Of a DNA stretch of 8,348 nt, positions 1-6,161 are shown in pieces. Where the stretch lies: positions 1 to 8,348 of the forward strand of contig JAESSV010000107.1 of assembly GCA_016763895.1 (NCBI GenBank). The letters run 5' to 3'. Under the pieces are notes generated by a model. That model saw nothing but the letters and a program-made list of their open reading frames with translations, ran no database searches and had not been told where the DNA came from. The translations under genes were made by a program, and so were the position numbers. Within the stretch, counting starts at the first letter, position 1, and each line of letters starts with the position of its first letter. This DNA comes from Magnetovibrio sp. Its GTDB lineage: Bacteria; Pseudomonadota; Alphaproteobacteria; Rhodospirillales; Magnetovibrionaceae.

Positions 1-1143
1 CAGCGCTTCGGCTTCGACTTGAGCCGCTTCGGCGTCAAGTTGAGCCTGGACGGCTTGAGCCTCGGCATCGGCGGCTTGAGCTTCGGCTTCGGCGGCTTGA
101 GCTTCGGCTTGCTTGGCATCGGTTTGCGCCTGTTCAGCCTCAAACTCAGCTTTTTGCGCCTTGCGAGCAGATTCCTTGGTGTCGGCATCGGCTTTTTTCG
201 CGACCGTTCTCACCAAAGCGGTCAACGTCGAACCATAATTTTGTTGGATATCTTGCGGAGACATAATCACAAATGGCGTTGGCGGCGAAAATGCGCTGAA
301 CACGGTTGTGGTGGCTCCGGCCTGGTTCAAGACTATGGTTCCAGCCCCATTCGAAATCACCAACTCACCAACGTTGCCATTCACATCATTGATCAAAGTA
401 ATGGTGTTGGACGAACCTTCTTGAGCCGCTTCGCCCAAAACCGTAGAGCCCCGTATTCCAATGGTGTTGGTGGGGGTTGATAAGACCATACCGTCGGGGG
501 ATGTTTTTGCGATTTTCCCACTGACAAATGAAAACAGGCCTTGCACCACATGAGCACTAAACACACCCGTTTGAGACCCCGGGTCATAGACCATTTCGTC
601 CATGACCATGCGCCCCTCAGAATTCAACGTAAAAATGGTGTCATCGGCAAAGACAATGCTGGTATTGCCCTTAGGCCCCGTTTCGATAACGTCACCTTGG
701 TAAATGTTATCGCCAAGAGAAAGATTGACTTGTTCACCATCCGCACGGGTTACGGTAACAAGCCCCTCGCTTTCGTTCACCTGTCCGATGGGTTCACCTA
801 AAATTTCCGCAAGAGGCCGTTGCCCAACTTGGGCAGACATGCCCGCAGCAGCGGAACCCGCCAATTGGGTCACGAGCTGTGCGTTCAAGATCGCGCCATC
901 CGCAGTTTCTAAGGCGGGGGGGGATTGAAATGTAAAATAGTTCACAACGACAAAATGACCGCCAGACGGCGTTTCGATCAGAAGATCGGTTCCGCTGCGC
1001 AGAAATTCAGCCCGCAAGAAATCTTCACCTTGGGGAAGGGAAAGAGCGTTGCCTTGAAAGGTTTCATGAGCCCCCGACCACGAAATCGGGGCATACGTTT
1101 GAGCTCCCTGATGCGCAGGCGTTTGAGCCGATAAACCTTTCAT
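1..1143 (-). CDS. FecR-domain protein with Ala/Glu-rich coiled coil, 3' end beyond the left edge
   Basis: Read on the minus strand, the frame is open from ATG at 1143 to base 1 with no stop: 381 codons, truncated by the window edge. The start is fixed by AGGAGG five bases upstream. Residues about 35-70 hold a short beta-rich stretch (DLLIETPSGGHFVVVNYF). Residues about 127-285 resemble a FecR domain: LGDNIYQGDVIETG at 143-156, FADDTIFTL at 165-173, DEMVYDP at 182-188, and TPTNTIGIRGSTV at 223-235. From about 315 onward the chain becomes Ala/Glu/Gln/Lys-rich with seven-residue periodicity, typical of a coiled coil. No N-terminal signal peptide is visible. In alphaproteobacteria FecR-type domains of this style often sit near the N terminus of very large type I-secreted surface proteins, which would fit, but the C terminus is outside the window. 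A classical FecR anti-sigma regulator is less likely because no membrane segment is seen. The domain call is firm; secretion and role are inference. Confidence 0.85.
   Translation of the reverse strand, partial: MKGLSAQTPAHQGAQTYAPISWSGAHETFQGNALSLPQGEDFLRAEFLRSGTDLLIETPSGGHFVVVNYFTFQSPPALETADGAILNAQLVTQLAGSAAAGMSAQVGQRPLAEILGEPIGQVNESEGLVTVTRADGEQVNLSLGDNIYQGDVIETGPKGNTSIVFADDTIFTLNSEGRMVMDEMVYDPGSQTGVFSAHVVQGLFSFVSGKIAKTSPDGMVLSTPTNTIGIRGSTVLGEAAQEGSSNTITLINDVNGNVGELVISNGAGTIVLNQAGATTTVFSAFSPPTPFVIMSPQDIQQNYGSTLTALVRTVAKKADADTKESARKAQKAEFEAEQAQTDAKQAEAQAAEAEAQAADAEAQAVQAQLDAEAAQVEAEAL
49..111 (-). repeat. 21-base tandem repeat encoding a heptad
   Basis: Three adjacent 21-base units (49-69, 70-90, 91-111) are near identical; the second and third differ only in their last base. 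Each encodes seven residues of the AEAQAAE type within the coiled-coil part of the FecR-domain protein. More degenerate units appear to continue toward the left edge, so the true array may be longer. Confidence 0.8.
916..923 (-). repeat. Run of eight C in the coding strand of the FecR-domain gene
   Basis: Eight consecutive G on the plus strand, read as C8 in the coding strand, cover codons 74-76 (Ser-Pro-Pro). The frame is intact on both sides at this length. Gain or loss of one base here would truncate the protein before its FecR domain. Confidence 0.95.
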
Positions 1144-1148
1144 GCGAA

Positions 1149-1154
1149 CCTCCT
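1149..1154 (-). promoter_or_regulatory. Strong ribosome binding site of the FecR-domain gene
   Basis: On the minus strand this reads AGGAGG, a perfect Shine-Dalgarno core, five bases before the ATG at 1143. It decides the start of the FecR-domain gene and is the best ribosome binding site in the window. Confidence 0.85.
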
Positions 1155-1160
1155 GCATTC

Positions 1161-1191
1161 ATTCTACACATAATGCACCATTTCCGTACAA
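1161..1191 (-). promoter_or_regulatory. Possible promoter upstream of the FecR-domain gene
   Basis: On the minus strand TTGTAC (1191-1186) and TAGAAT (1166-1161) resemble -35 and -10 boxes. The 19-base spacing is long, so this is weak. It would give the FecR-domain gene its own transcript independent of the upstream metalloprotease gene. Confidence 0.25.
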
Positions 1192-1222
1192 ATATTAATG
1201 AAAAAGCACTTATTTGTAAGCA

Positions 1223-1894
1223 TCACCATGACCGGCAAGTGCCTTTGGCAGCATACGGGCTGTTCGGAGCATCAATTTTACCATGCAACATTTTAATTTC
1301 TTGATTAAAGCGTTTGGTGATTTTTTCCATGACGGATTTTAGACGTTTTTGAAAGATTTGCGTGCCCCGGCTCATGGTGGTGGCCTCGACAATCAGCGAG
1401 CGTTGAAGCTCTTGAATAATTTCAAACCGCAACAGCGCACCATATTTCCGGACTCCGTTGCGGTTGACTTGAACGTGAGCCATTTCATGGCGGTACACCA
1501 CCTTGTACTGGCACGACCCGCGTTTGTATTCTCTGGGCAAATTGACCACAAGCTTGCTGTGTCCAAAATTAGCCGTAATACTTTTGACCTGCACACATAC
1601 AGGCGACCCGGATCCTACATATTTTTTGCGCCACTGAAATTGAATCCGCATATCCGTTGAAACCCGGCTTTCGGTCGTGCCCAACGCCACCTTGCCTTTG
1701 CCCACCGCACCATGCCCCTGGGCCGACGAATTGATTTGTTTAAGGCTTCTGGATGTCGATAGACGTTCTTTGGGATCCAACACCTTCACCTGAACCTTTG
1801 GAAATGGATCCAACGCGCACGATGCTGCCCAAGCAGATAAGGGAGCCATCCCCACCATCACAAACACTGCGGCACTCAAAAAAAACGATTTCAT
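1223..1894 (-). CDS. Secreted HExxH metalloprotease-like protein (DUF922-like)
   Basis: A 223-residue protein starting MKSFFLSAAVFVMVGM, with a clear signal peptide ending at AWA-A near residues 22-24, so it is probably exported to the periplasm or outside. HEMAH at residues 136-140 is an HExxH zinc-binding motif within a helix-like segment (YRHEMAHVQVN), reminiscent of the predicted secreted Zn-proteases of the DUF922 family; this assignment is from memory of the motif and layout, and is not certain. Four cysteines remain in the mature part (26, 100, 128, 220), suggesting disulfides. The C-terminal half is helical and basic. An upstream TTG at 1969 would extend the frame by 25 residues, but ATG 1894 is chosen because it puts the signal peptide at the N terminus. 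No Shine-Dalgarno precedes it; a TATGAT at 1906-1901 lies close enough to suggest a very short leader. The gene lies upstream of, and reads the same way as, the FecR-domain gene. Substrate unknown. Confidence 0.75.
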   Translation of the reverse strand: MKSFFLSAAVFVMVGMAPLSAWAASCALDPFPKVQVKVLDPKERLSTSRSLKQINSSAQGHGAVGKGKVALGTTESRVSTDMRIQFQWRKKYVGSGSPVCVQVKSITANFGHSKLVVNLPREYKRGSCQYKVVYRHEMAHVQVNRNGVRKYGALLRFEIIQELQRSLIVEATTMSRGTQIFQKRLKSVMEKITKRFNQEIKMLHGKIDAPNSPYAAKGTCRSW

Positions 1895-1991
1895 GGTGGT
1901 ATCATAGCCTGTTTCAATAAGGGTACGAAGTGATGAAGAACACATGGGGAGTATGGTATAAGGACGCAATCGTTAAAAAGGATACGTCACC

Positions 1992-3202
1992 ATGCATTTT
2001 ACGCTTTCGGCCCTTCCTAAACTTTATGTTGGCACGGGTGTTTTTGAACAGGCCATACCGGAAATATTGAAATTTGGGAATCGCGTGCTGGTCGTCACCG
2101 GGGCCCATTCTTTTTTGCAAAGCAAGGCCTGGACTCGGCTGAAGGCCAGCTTGAGGCCAACGCCGTTCATTACACGTTGCATTCAATCTCTAAGGAACCG
2201 TCTCCCCAAAACATCGATGCGGCCGTTAGCCAATACCAAAAAGATCATTTTGATGTGGTGTTGGGCATTGGCGGCGGCAGTGCTTTGGATGCGGCAAAGG
2301 CCATTGCGGGGCTGTTAAAGCCTCAAAATTCCGTCATGGATCATCTGGAAGGTGTTGGGCCAGAGCTTCCCTACCAAGGCCCCTCAACGCCGTTCATTGC
2401 CGTACCGACCACGGCCGGCACCGGCAGCGAAGTGACCAAGAATGCCGTGCTCAGCCAACACGGTGTGGGCGGCTTTAAAAAGTCTTTCCGCGACGAAACC
2501 TTGATGGCAAAAATCGTCATTGTTGATTCTGACCTGTTGCGCAGCTGTCCAAAATCTGTGACCGCCGCCAATGGCATGGATGCTTTTACACAATTGTTGG
2601 AAAGTCTTGTTTCGACGCGGTCAAACCCCATGACCGAAGCTTTGGCATGGTCGGGCCTGGACCATTTCACCCTCGGATTTTGGGATATGTGGCTGGCCGC
2701 ACCCAAAACATCACACGAAGACGGTGACGACACCCAACGCGCATCCCAAGCCCGCACCCACATGGCGTATGCGGCCTTGATGAGTGGCATTTGCCTGGCC
2801 CAAACGGGGCTGGGCAGCGTGCATGGATTGGCGCAACCGTTGGGATCTTTGTTTCCCATTCCGCATGGTGTGGTGTGTGGGACTTTGGTCGCCGAGGCCA
2901 CCGACATCAATATTAAAGCGTTGATCGAACGGGTCCCCAACAGCCCGGCGCTCACCAATTATGCCCGCGCGGGACAAATGTTAGCGGGCGGAACCGTCAC
3001 CGGCAACGATGCTTTGGACGCCTTGGTCCGCCATCTCAAGGACTGGACCGAACGCTTGGAATTGCCCCGGTTGTCTGAATTTGGCGTCCAAAAATCAGAC
3101 ATCCCCGCCATCGTCGCCGCCAGTCGCGGCTCAAGCATGCATACCAATCCGGTAAAATTGAGCGATGACGAAATTGCCGAATTGGTTCGGCGCAGACTTT
3201 AA
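1992..3202 (+). pseudogene. Iron-containing alcohol dehydrogenase family protein, frameshifted near 2153
   Basis: The N-terminal part (ATG 1992, preceded by AAGGA at 1978-1982) and the C-terminal part lie in different frames. Adding one G after TTG at 2151-2153 joins them as KASL-EANAVHYTLHSISKEPSP, giving 403 residues, close to the usual length of the family. In the joined protein the NAD-binding GGGSALDAAK is at 94-103 and TTAGTGSE at 140-147. The metal-site residues are Asp197, His278 and His292, in HGLAQPLGSLFPIPHG. The fourth ligand position (His200 in E. coli FucO) is Gln201 here, so metal use is uncertain. Members oxidise alcohols or reduce aldehydes and ketones with NAD(P)H in the cytoplasm; the substrate cannot be told. 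The reading after the break is fully conserved in character with no other defect. This points to a very recent mutation or a one-base sequencing error rather than an old pseudogene. If the base is an error, this is a normal gene. Confidence 0.85.
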
Positions 3203-4515
3203 CGGTCCAACTCGACCTTGATCGGACCCCGCACATGGATATCGCGTTGAGCATAGGGAAACTGAATGCCATGTGCTTTATACAAGTCCCAAATCTTTAA
3301 ATAGAGATCGCTTCTTAAGTTGCCGAGGCCATTTTCGGCATCTTCGATCCACACCCGCAATTCCAAATCAACCGAGCTTGCACCGTACCCTTTGACCAAA
3401 CAATGCGGCGGCGGCGTGGTTAAAATACGCTCAAAACTTTCCGCCGCAGCAACCGCGAGATCGATGGCTTGGTGTAGATCGCCTTCATAGGACACGCCGA
3501 ACGGAAGACGCACCCGGACTTGTTTGTTTGAATGTGACCAGTTTTCCACCGGTTGGCTGATCAATTCTTCGTTGGGAATTAAATGTTCCACGCCATCGCG
3601 GGTCACCACCGAAACATATCGAGCGCCAATGGAGTTGATCCAGCCGTAGGTGTTGTTGATGGCAATCACATCGCCGGGTTTGACCGAACGATCCAACAAC
3701 AAAATGACGCCACTGAGCAAATTCGCCACAACTTTTTGCAAGCCCAAACCAACACCCAGACCCAACGCCCCGGAAAACACGGTCAGGGCCGTTAAATCAA
3801 TGCCAACGGAATTTATAGCCACCAAAATGGCGACCCCCACAAATAACACCCGTGTCAGTTTGCTGAACAACACTTGCAAAGATGGGGTCAGGTGCGGCAA
3901 GGCTTGTAATCGTTTTTCCACCATGCGGGCGGCCCAATTGGCGACCCAAAGAAACGCCACCAACGCCACCAACGCCTTGACCACGCCCAACATCGACAAA
4001 CGGAAATCACCAAGATGTACAGCAAGCCCGTCCATAAAGACCAAAGTCGGGTCTAATAAGCCGACAATGTCCAACGCCGCCACGGCCCAAACGGATACGG
4101 CAACGGCCCGAGACCACCACGGGTCCACAATGAAATTCAAAACCAGCCGGATCACCACCCAAGCGGTCAACAAACTGGTGGCTATGCCCAAAATGGTCGC
4201 CGGCCAAAGCAATTGGCGGGCGGCCAGTTGCGCCGTGCTCACCAACACCAACCACACCATCGGCATCATCAATGGAATTAAGATTTGATCCAGTTGATCC
4301 CGGTACTTTTTGACCCAGGCCCCGCCCCAACTGCCGCTAAGAACCTTGCTTAAAATAACCAGCGCCCCTGTGGTGCTCCCCTTTGCCAAGGCGTAGGCCA
4401 GCGCCACCGTGGAAATTTGCACCAAATTTGGAATCACCAAGACGTGCGCCTGTACCCACACCAAAAGGTCTTGAATAAATTGATTGATTTGCGGGATATC
4501 GACAATGGCGTCCAC
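3199..4515 (-). CDS. MscS-family mechanosensitive ion channel
   Basis: A 438-residue inner-membrane protein. About six hydrophobic segments (near 25-44, 78-99, 107-130, 135-154, 174-199, 219-239) precede the pore-lining helix at 241-275, which has the Gly/Ala/Leu pattern FSGALGLGVGLGLQKVVANL typical of MscS TM3. The cytoplasmic beta domain follows (KPGDVIAINNTYGWINSIG at 279-297, then LIPNEELISQPVENWS at 312-327). The C terminus has the family's FPYAQRDIHV. It is larger than E. coli MscS (286 residues) because of the extra N-terminal helices, as in many proteobacterial paralogues. Such channels open under membrane tension to release solutes on osmotic downshock. The start is GTG at 4515 with AGAGGAG five bases upstream. 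It converges on the alcohol dehydrogenase gene, and both stops lie in one TTAA. It diverges from azlC. Confidence 0.93.
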   Translation of the reverse strand: MDAIVDIPQINQFIQDLLVWVQAHVLVIPNLVQISTVALAYALAKGSTTGALVILSKVLSGSWGGAWVKKYRDQLDQILIPLMMPMVWLVLVSTAQLAARQLLWPATILGIATSLLTAWVVIRLVLNFIVDPWWSRAVAVSVWAVAALDIVGLLDPTLVFMDGLAVHLGDFRLSMLGVVKALVALVAFLWVANWAARMVEKRLQALPHLTPSLQVLFSKLTRVLFVGVAILVAINSVGIDLTALTVFSGALGLGVGLGLQKVVANLLSGVILLLDRSVKPGDVIAINNTYGWINSIGARYVSVVTRDGVEHLIPNEELISQPVENWSHSNKQVRVRLPFGVSYEGDLHQAIDLAVAAAESFERILTTPPPHCLVKGYGASSVDLELRVWIEDAENGLGNLRSDLYLKIWDLYKAHGIQFPYAQRDIHVRGPIKVELDR

Positions 4516-4520
4516 GACGG

Positions 4521-4527
4521 CTCCTCT
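4521..4527 (-). promoter_or_regulatory. Ribosome binding site supporting a GTG start for the MscS-family gene
   Basis: Minus strand AGAGGAG lies five bases before GTG 4515. No ATG with comparable context is nearby, so the non-ATG start is preferred. Confidence 0.7.
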
Positions 4528-4612
4528 ATACGGCTTGATCTGAAGGTACAGTATTCGCCGTCAATGTTCAAAAATGGTTTGCATTTCCCCAAAGCTAGGC
4601 TATGCCATTCAT

Positions 4613-5359
4613 ATGACCTCCCTTATGACCCCTAAATATGCGACCGTTAAATCTGCCTTTTGGGGCGGTGTGCGGGAAGCGGCCAGCGTCCCCATGTTGA
4701 TCATGGGCGCCAGTTTCTTGGGCTTTGGATCTATGATCAAAGACATCAACTGGTCCATTTCGCTTGCCATTTTCACAACGCTCTCCACGTGGGCGCTTCC
4801 GGGGCAAATCGCCATGGCAGAAATGGCCGCCAGCGGAGCACCCTTGCTGGCCATCGTTTTGGCGGTGGGCTTTATCAATGCAAGATTATTGCCCATGTCG
4901 GCGACGCTTTTGCCCCACGTTCGCCATCCTCGTTTTCCGGGCTGGGCTTATTACGGCGTGGCTATGCTGATCGCGGCCACCAGTTGGGTGGGCACCTTGC
5001 GCCGCTTGCCCGATTTACGCCAAGATCAAAAGATGCCTTTTTTGTTGGGCTACGGGTTGTTGTTGTATTGCGGTTCCCCGCTGTTCACCATGGCCGGATA
5101 CTGGCTTTCAGGCAGTGTGCCTTTGCCCGTGACCTTAGCCCTTGTGTTTATCAATCCGCTGTATTTTATGTTGCTTTTTTTACAAGACTTAAAAGACCCG
5201 GGCCGGATACTGGCGGTGCTTTTTGGAGCCGTTCTTGGCCCCATCACGTTTTTGTATTCCCCGGACTGGACCCTGGTCATCACCGGGTTGGTCGCGGGCA
5301 CACTCGCCTGGTATTTAGATGGTGTTTTAAAGGCTCGAAGGGGGACCGATGAATCCTGA
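4613..5359 (+). CDS. azlC: AzlC family branched-chain amino acid exporter, large subunit
   Basis: A 248-residue multi-pass membrane protein with the layout of AzlC: an N-terminal TVKSAFWGGVREAASV helix, then ALPGQIAMAEM at 61-71 and INARLLPMSATLLP at 88-101, both at family-signature positions. Further membrane helices follow, near 113-127, 143-164, 171-191, 197-214 and 219-236. With its partner AzlD it is expected to export branched-chain or related neutral amino acids across the inner membrane; the substrate is inferred from the family. The start is uncertain: ATG 4574 (13 residues longer), 4613 and 4625 are all possible and none has a clear Shine-Dalgarno. 4613 is chosen because the sequence upstream of it looks unlike family N termini. 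It overlaps azlD by 11 bases. The 97-base region shared with the divergent MscS gene must hold promoters for both, but I see no convincing boxes. Confidence 0.88.
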   Translation: MTSLMTPKYATVKSAFWGGVREAASVPMLIMGASFLGFGSMIKDINWSISLAIFTTLSTWALPGQIAMAEMAASGAPLLAIVLAVGFINARLLPMSATLLPHVRHPRFPGWAYYGVAMLIAATSWVGTLRRLPDLRQDQKMPFLLGYGLLLYCGSPLFTMAGYWLSGSVPLPVTLALVFINPLYFMLLFLQDLKDPGRILAVLFGAVLGPITFLYSPDWTLVITGLVAGTLAWYLDGVLKARRGTDES

Positions 5360-5675
5360 GCTTTATAACCCCGTTTGGGTCATCACACTTGCCGCCGCCG
5401 TATCCTATGCCTCGCGCGGATTGGGCGTGGCTTTATCGGGCAAACTTAATCCCGAAGGGTCGGTTGTGGAATGGATCACATGCGTCACCTATGCCTTGAT
5501 GGCGGGCATGGTGGTGCGCATGTTGGCGTTGCCCATCGGAGCCCTGGTCCACACCCCCGATTGGGTGCGATTTATCGCTGTTTTGGTGGGCTTGCTGGTG
5601 TTTTTTATCATCCGCAAAAATGTCGGTGCTGGCGTCCTCGCAGGCAGCTTATTTCTGATGTTTTTGATGTGGTAA
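5349..5675 (+). CDS. azlD: AzlD family branched-chain amino acid exporter, small subunit
   Basis: A 108-residue hydrophobic protein of normal AzlD size with about four membrane segments (near 8-22, 41-60, 70-88, 90-107). It includes the family-like WVITLAAAVSYASRGLGVAL and VEWITCVTYALMAGMVVRML. The ATG at 5349 is preceded by GAAGGGGG (5337-5344) inside the end of azlC, and the two frames overlap by 11 bases, indicating translational coupling. It is the small partner of the AzlC exporter. The gene ends with TAA directly before a hairpin and T-run, so azlCD is probably a two-gene operon. Confidence 0.9.
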   Translation: MNPELYNPVWVITLAAAVSYASRGLGVALSGKLNPEGSVVEWITCVTYALMAGMVVRMLALPIGALVHTPDWVRFIAVLVGLLVFFIIRKNVGAGVLAGSLFLMFLMW

Positions 5676-5683
5676 TTAATTAA

Positions 5684-5717
5684 AAGCATCATTTGCACCA
5701 AATGCTTACGGTTTTTT
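5684..5717 (+). terminator. Probable terminator after azlD
   Basis: AAGCAT...TTG at 5684-5695 pairs with CAAATGCTT at 5699-5707, with a three-base bulge and a CAC loop. A run of six T follows at 5712-5717. The stem is AT-rich and the T-run sits four bases from it, so strength is doubtful. Its place nine bases after the azlD stop fits termination of azlCD. Confidence 0.45.
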
Positions 5718-5731
5718 AAAGTTTTTTATTT

Positions 5732-5737
5732 TATACT
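5732..5737 (+). promoter_or_regulatory. -10 box for the small coiled-coil gene, probable leaderless start
   Basis: TATACT lies within an AT-rich stretch and ends nine bases before ATG 5747. Transcription would begin about 5743-5747, at or just before the start codon. No good -35 at normal spacing is seen (TTACGG at 5706-5711 is 20 bases away), and there is no Shine-Dalgarno. Confidence 0.4.
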
Positions 5738-5746
5738 CATCTCAAC

Positions 5747-6088
5747 ATGGCTCAAGCATTTGGAATTTTTGGTTTTTTCATCTCTTTACTGGCGATTTTT
5801 TTCGCCAGCGAAGTCATGCGCAGATCCACCGCCCGCCAAAACAAATTAGACGCCGAACTCGCGAAAGCCAAGTGGCAGATTGCCGAACTTGAAGGCAAAG
5901 TTCGCCGCCTAGATCGCGCGGCAACAGACCTGCTTCACCAAAGAAAGCGCCAGGCTGAAACCCTGTCATCGCTGGCCAACAAAGGTGCCCCGGATGAACC
6001 TGTAAAAGAAGCCCCACGCAGACCCCGACTGGGGGATGGAAATGGCCGTTTTACGCCTTCGACAAGTCGAAACTCGGGCACAGGTTAA
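5747..6088 (+). CDS. Small membrane-anchored coiled-coil protein, unknown function
   Basis: I do not recognise a family. The 113-residue product has one N-terminal membrane segment (FGIFGFFISLLAIFFASEV, 5-23) followed by MRR, suggesting the remainder faces the cytoplasm. Residues about 27-78 form a charged, Leu-containing coiled coil (KLDAELAKAKWQIAELEGKV...), and a basic, Pro/Gly/Ser-rich tail follows. The architecture recalls small membrane-tethered scaffolds, but nothing points to a specific role. No Shine-Dalgarno is present, and a TATACT just upstream suggests a leaderless mRNA. The last 20 residues are compositionally unlike the coiled coil and follow a run of five G (6031-6035). Deleting one G would switch to a frame that stays open through the downstream repeats and ends at 6161, so the true C terminus is in question. 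Confidence 0.7.
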   Translation: MAQAFGIFGFFISLLAIFFASEVMRRSTARQNKLDAELAKAKWQIAELEGKVRRLDRAATDLLHQRKRQAETLSSLANKGAPDEPVKEAPRRPRLGDGNGRFTPSTSRNSGTG

Positions 6089-6161
6089 GACCAAACGGGT
6101 TAAGTCCAAACAGGTTAAAGCCAAACAGGTTAAAGCCAAACGGGCTATCAGCGTTTTTTAA
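6036..6161 (+). other. Open frame of 41 codons through the 15-base repeats (possible alternative C terminus)
   Basis: In a different frame from the coiled-coil gene, ATG 6036 opens a 41-residue reading. It is rich in Lys, Arg and Val and runs through all four 15-base repeats as QVKTK, RVKSK, QVKAK, QVKAK, ending AISVF at TAA 6159-6161. It overlaps the end of prmA by 14 bases. There is no convincing ribosome binding site. It could be chance, a small protein, or the displaced tail of the upstream gene if the G5 run at 6031-6035 is one base too long. Not claimed as a gene. Confidence 0.25.
6081..6140 (+). repeat. Four tandem 15-base repeats between convergent genes
   Basis: Units at 6081-6095, 6096-6110, 6111-6125 and 6126-6140 share the pattern CAGGTTAAAGCCAAA. 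The last two are identical, and the first two differ from them at two and three positions. A partial fifth unit (CGGGCT) follows. The array starts in the last codons of the coiled-coil gene and ends just before the prmA stop, filling the gap between their 3' ends. It is direct, not inverted, so it does not look like a terminator. Confidence 0.95.

Noticed and set aside
19..1134. Several plus-strand open frames across the FecR-domain gene
   Set aside because: They are antisense shadows. The minus-strand frame is continuous, has a perfect Shine-Dalgarno and encodes a recognisable domain.
1201..1222. Minus-strand hairpin CTTA-CAAA-TAAG followed by TTTTT after the metalloprotease-like gene
   Set aside because: The stem is only four AT-rich pairs, too weak to call a terminator.
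2145..2160. Programmed ribosomal frameshift in the alcohol dehydrogenase
   Set aside because: No slippery heptamer or stimulatory structure is evident at the break, and this family is not known for recoding. A simple one-base indel is the easier explanation.
3650..4288. A 212-codon plus-strand frame opposite the MscS-family gene
   Set aside because: Its product is Thr/Asn/Lys-rich with no recognisable feature, as expected antisense to a hydrophobic channel gene.
4516..4612. TTGACG- and TTGATC-like hexamers between the divergent MscS and azlC genes
   Set aside because: No -10-like hexamer lies at 15-19 bases from either, so no promoter is called.
4660..5352. A 230-codon open frame overlapping azlC on the same strand
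   Set aside because: It is a shadow of azlC: its product is rich in His, Arg and Gly with no membrane or domain pattern, while the azlC frame matches a known family.
6058..6071. Palindrome TTCGAC-AA-GTCGAA near the end of the coiled-coil gene
   Set aside because: The two-base centre cannot form a hairpin loop without opening pairs, no T-run follows, and it lies within coding sequence; it may be chance.
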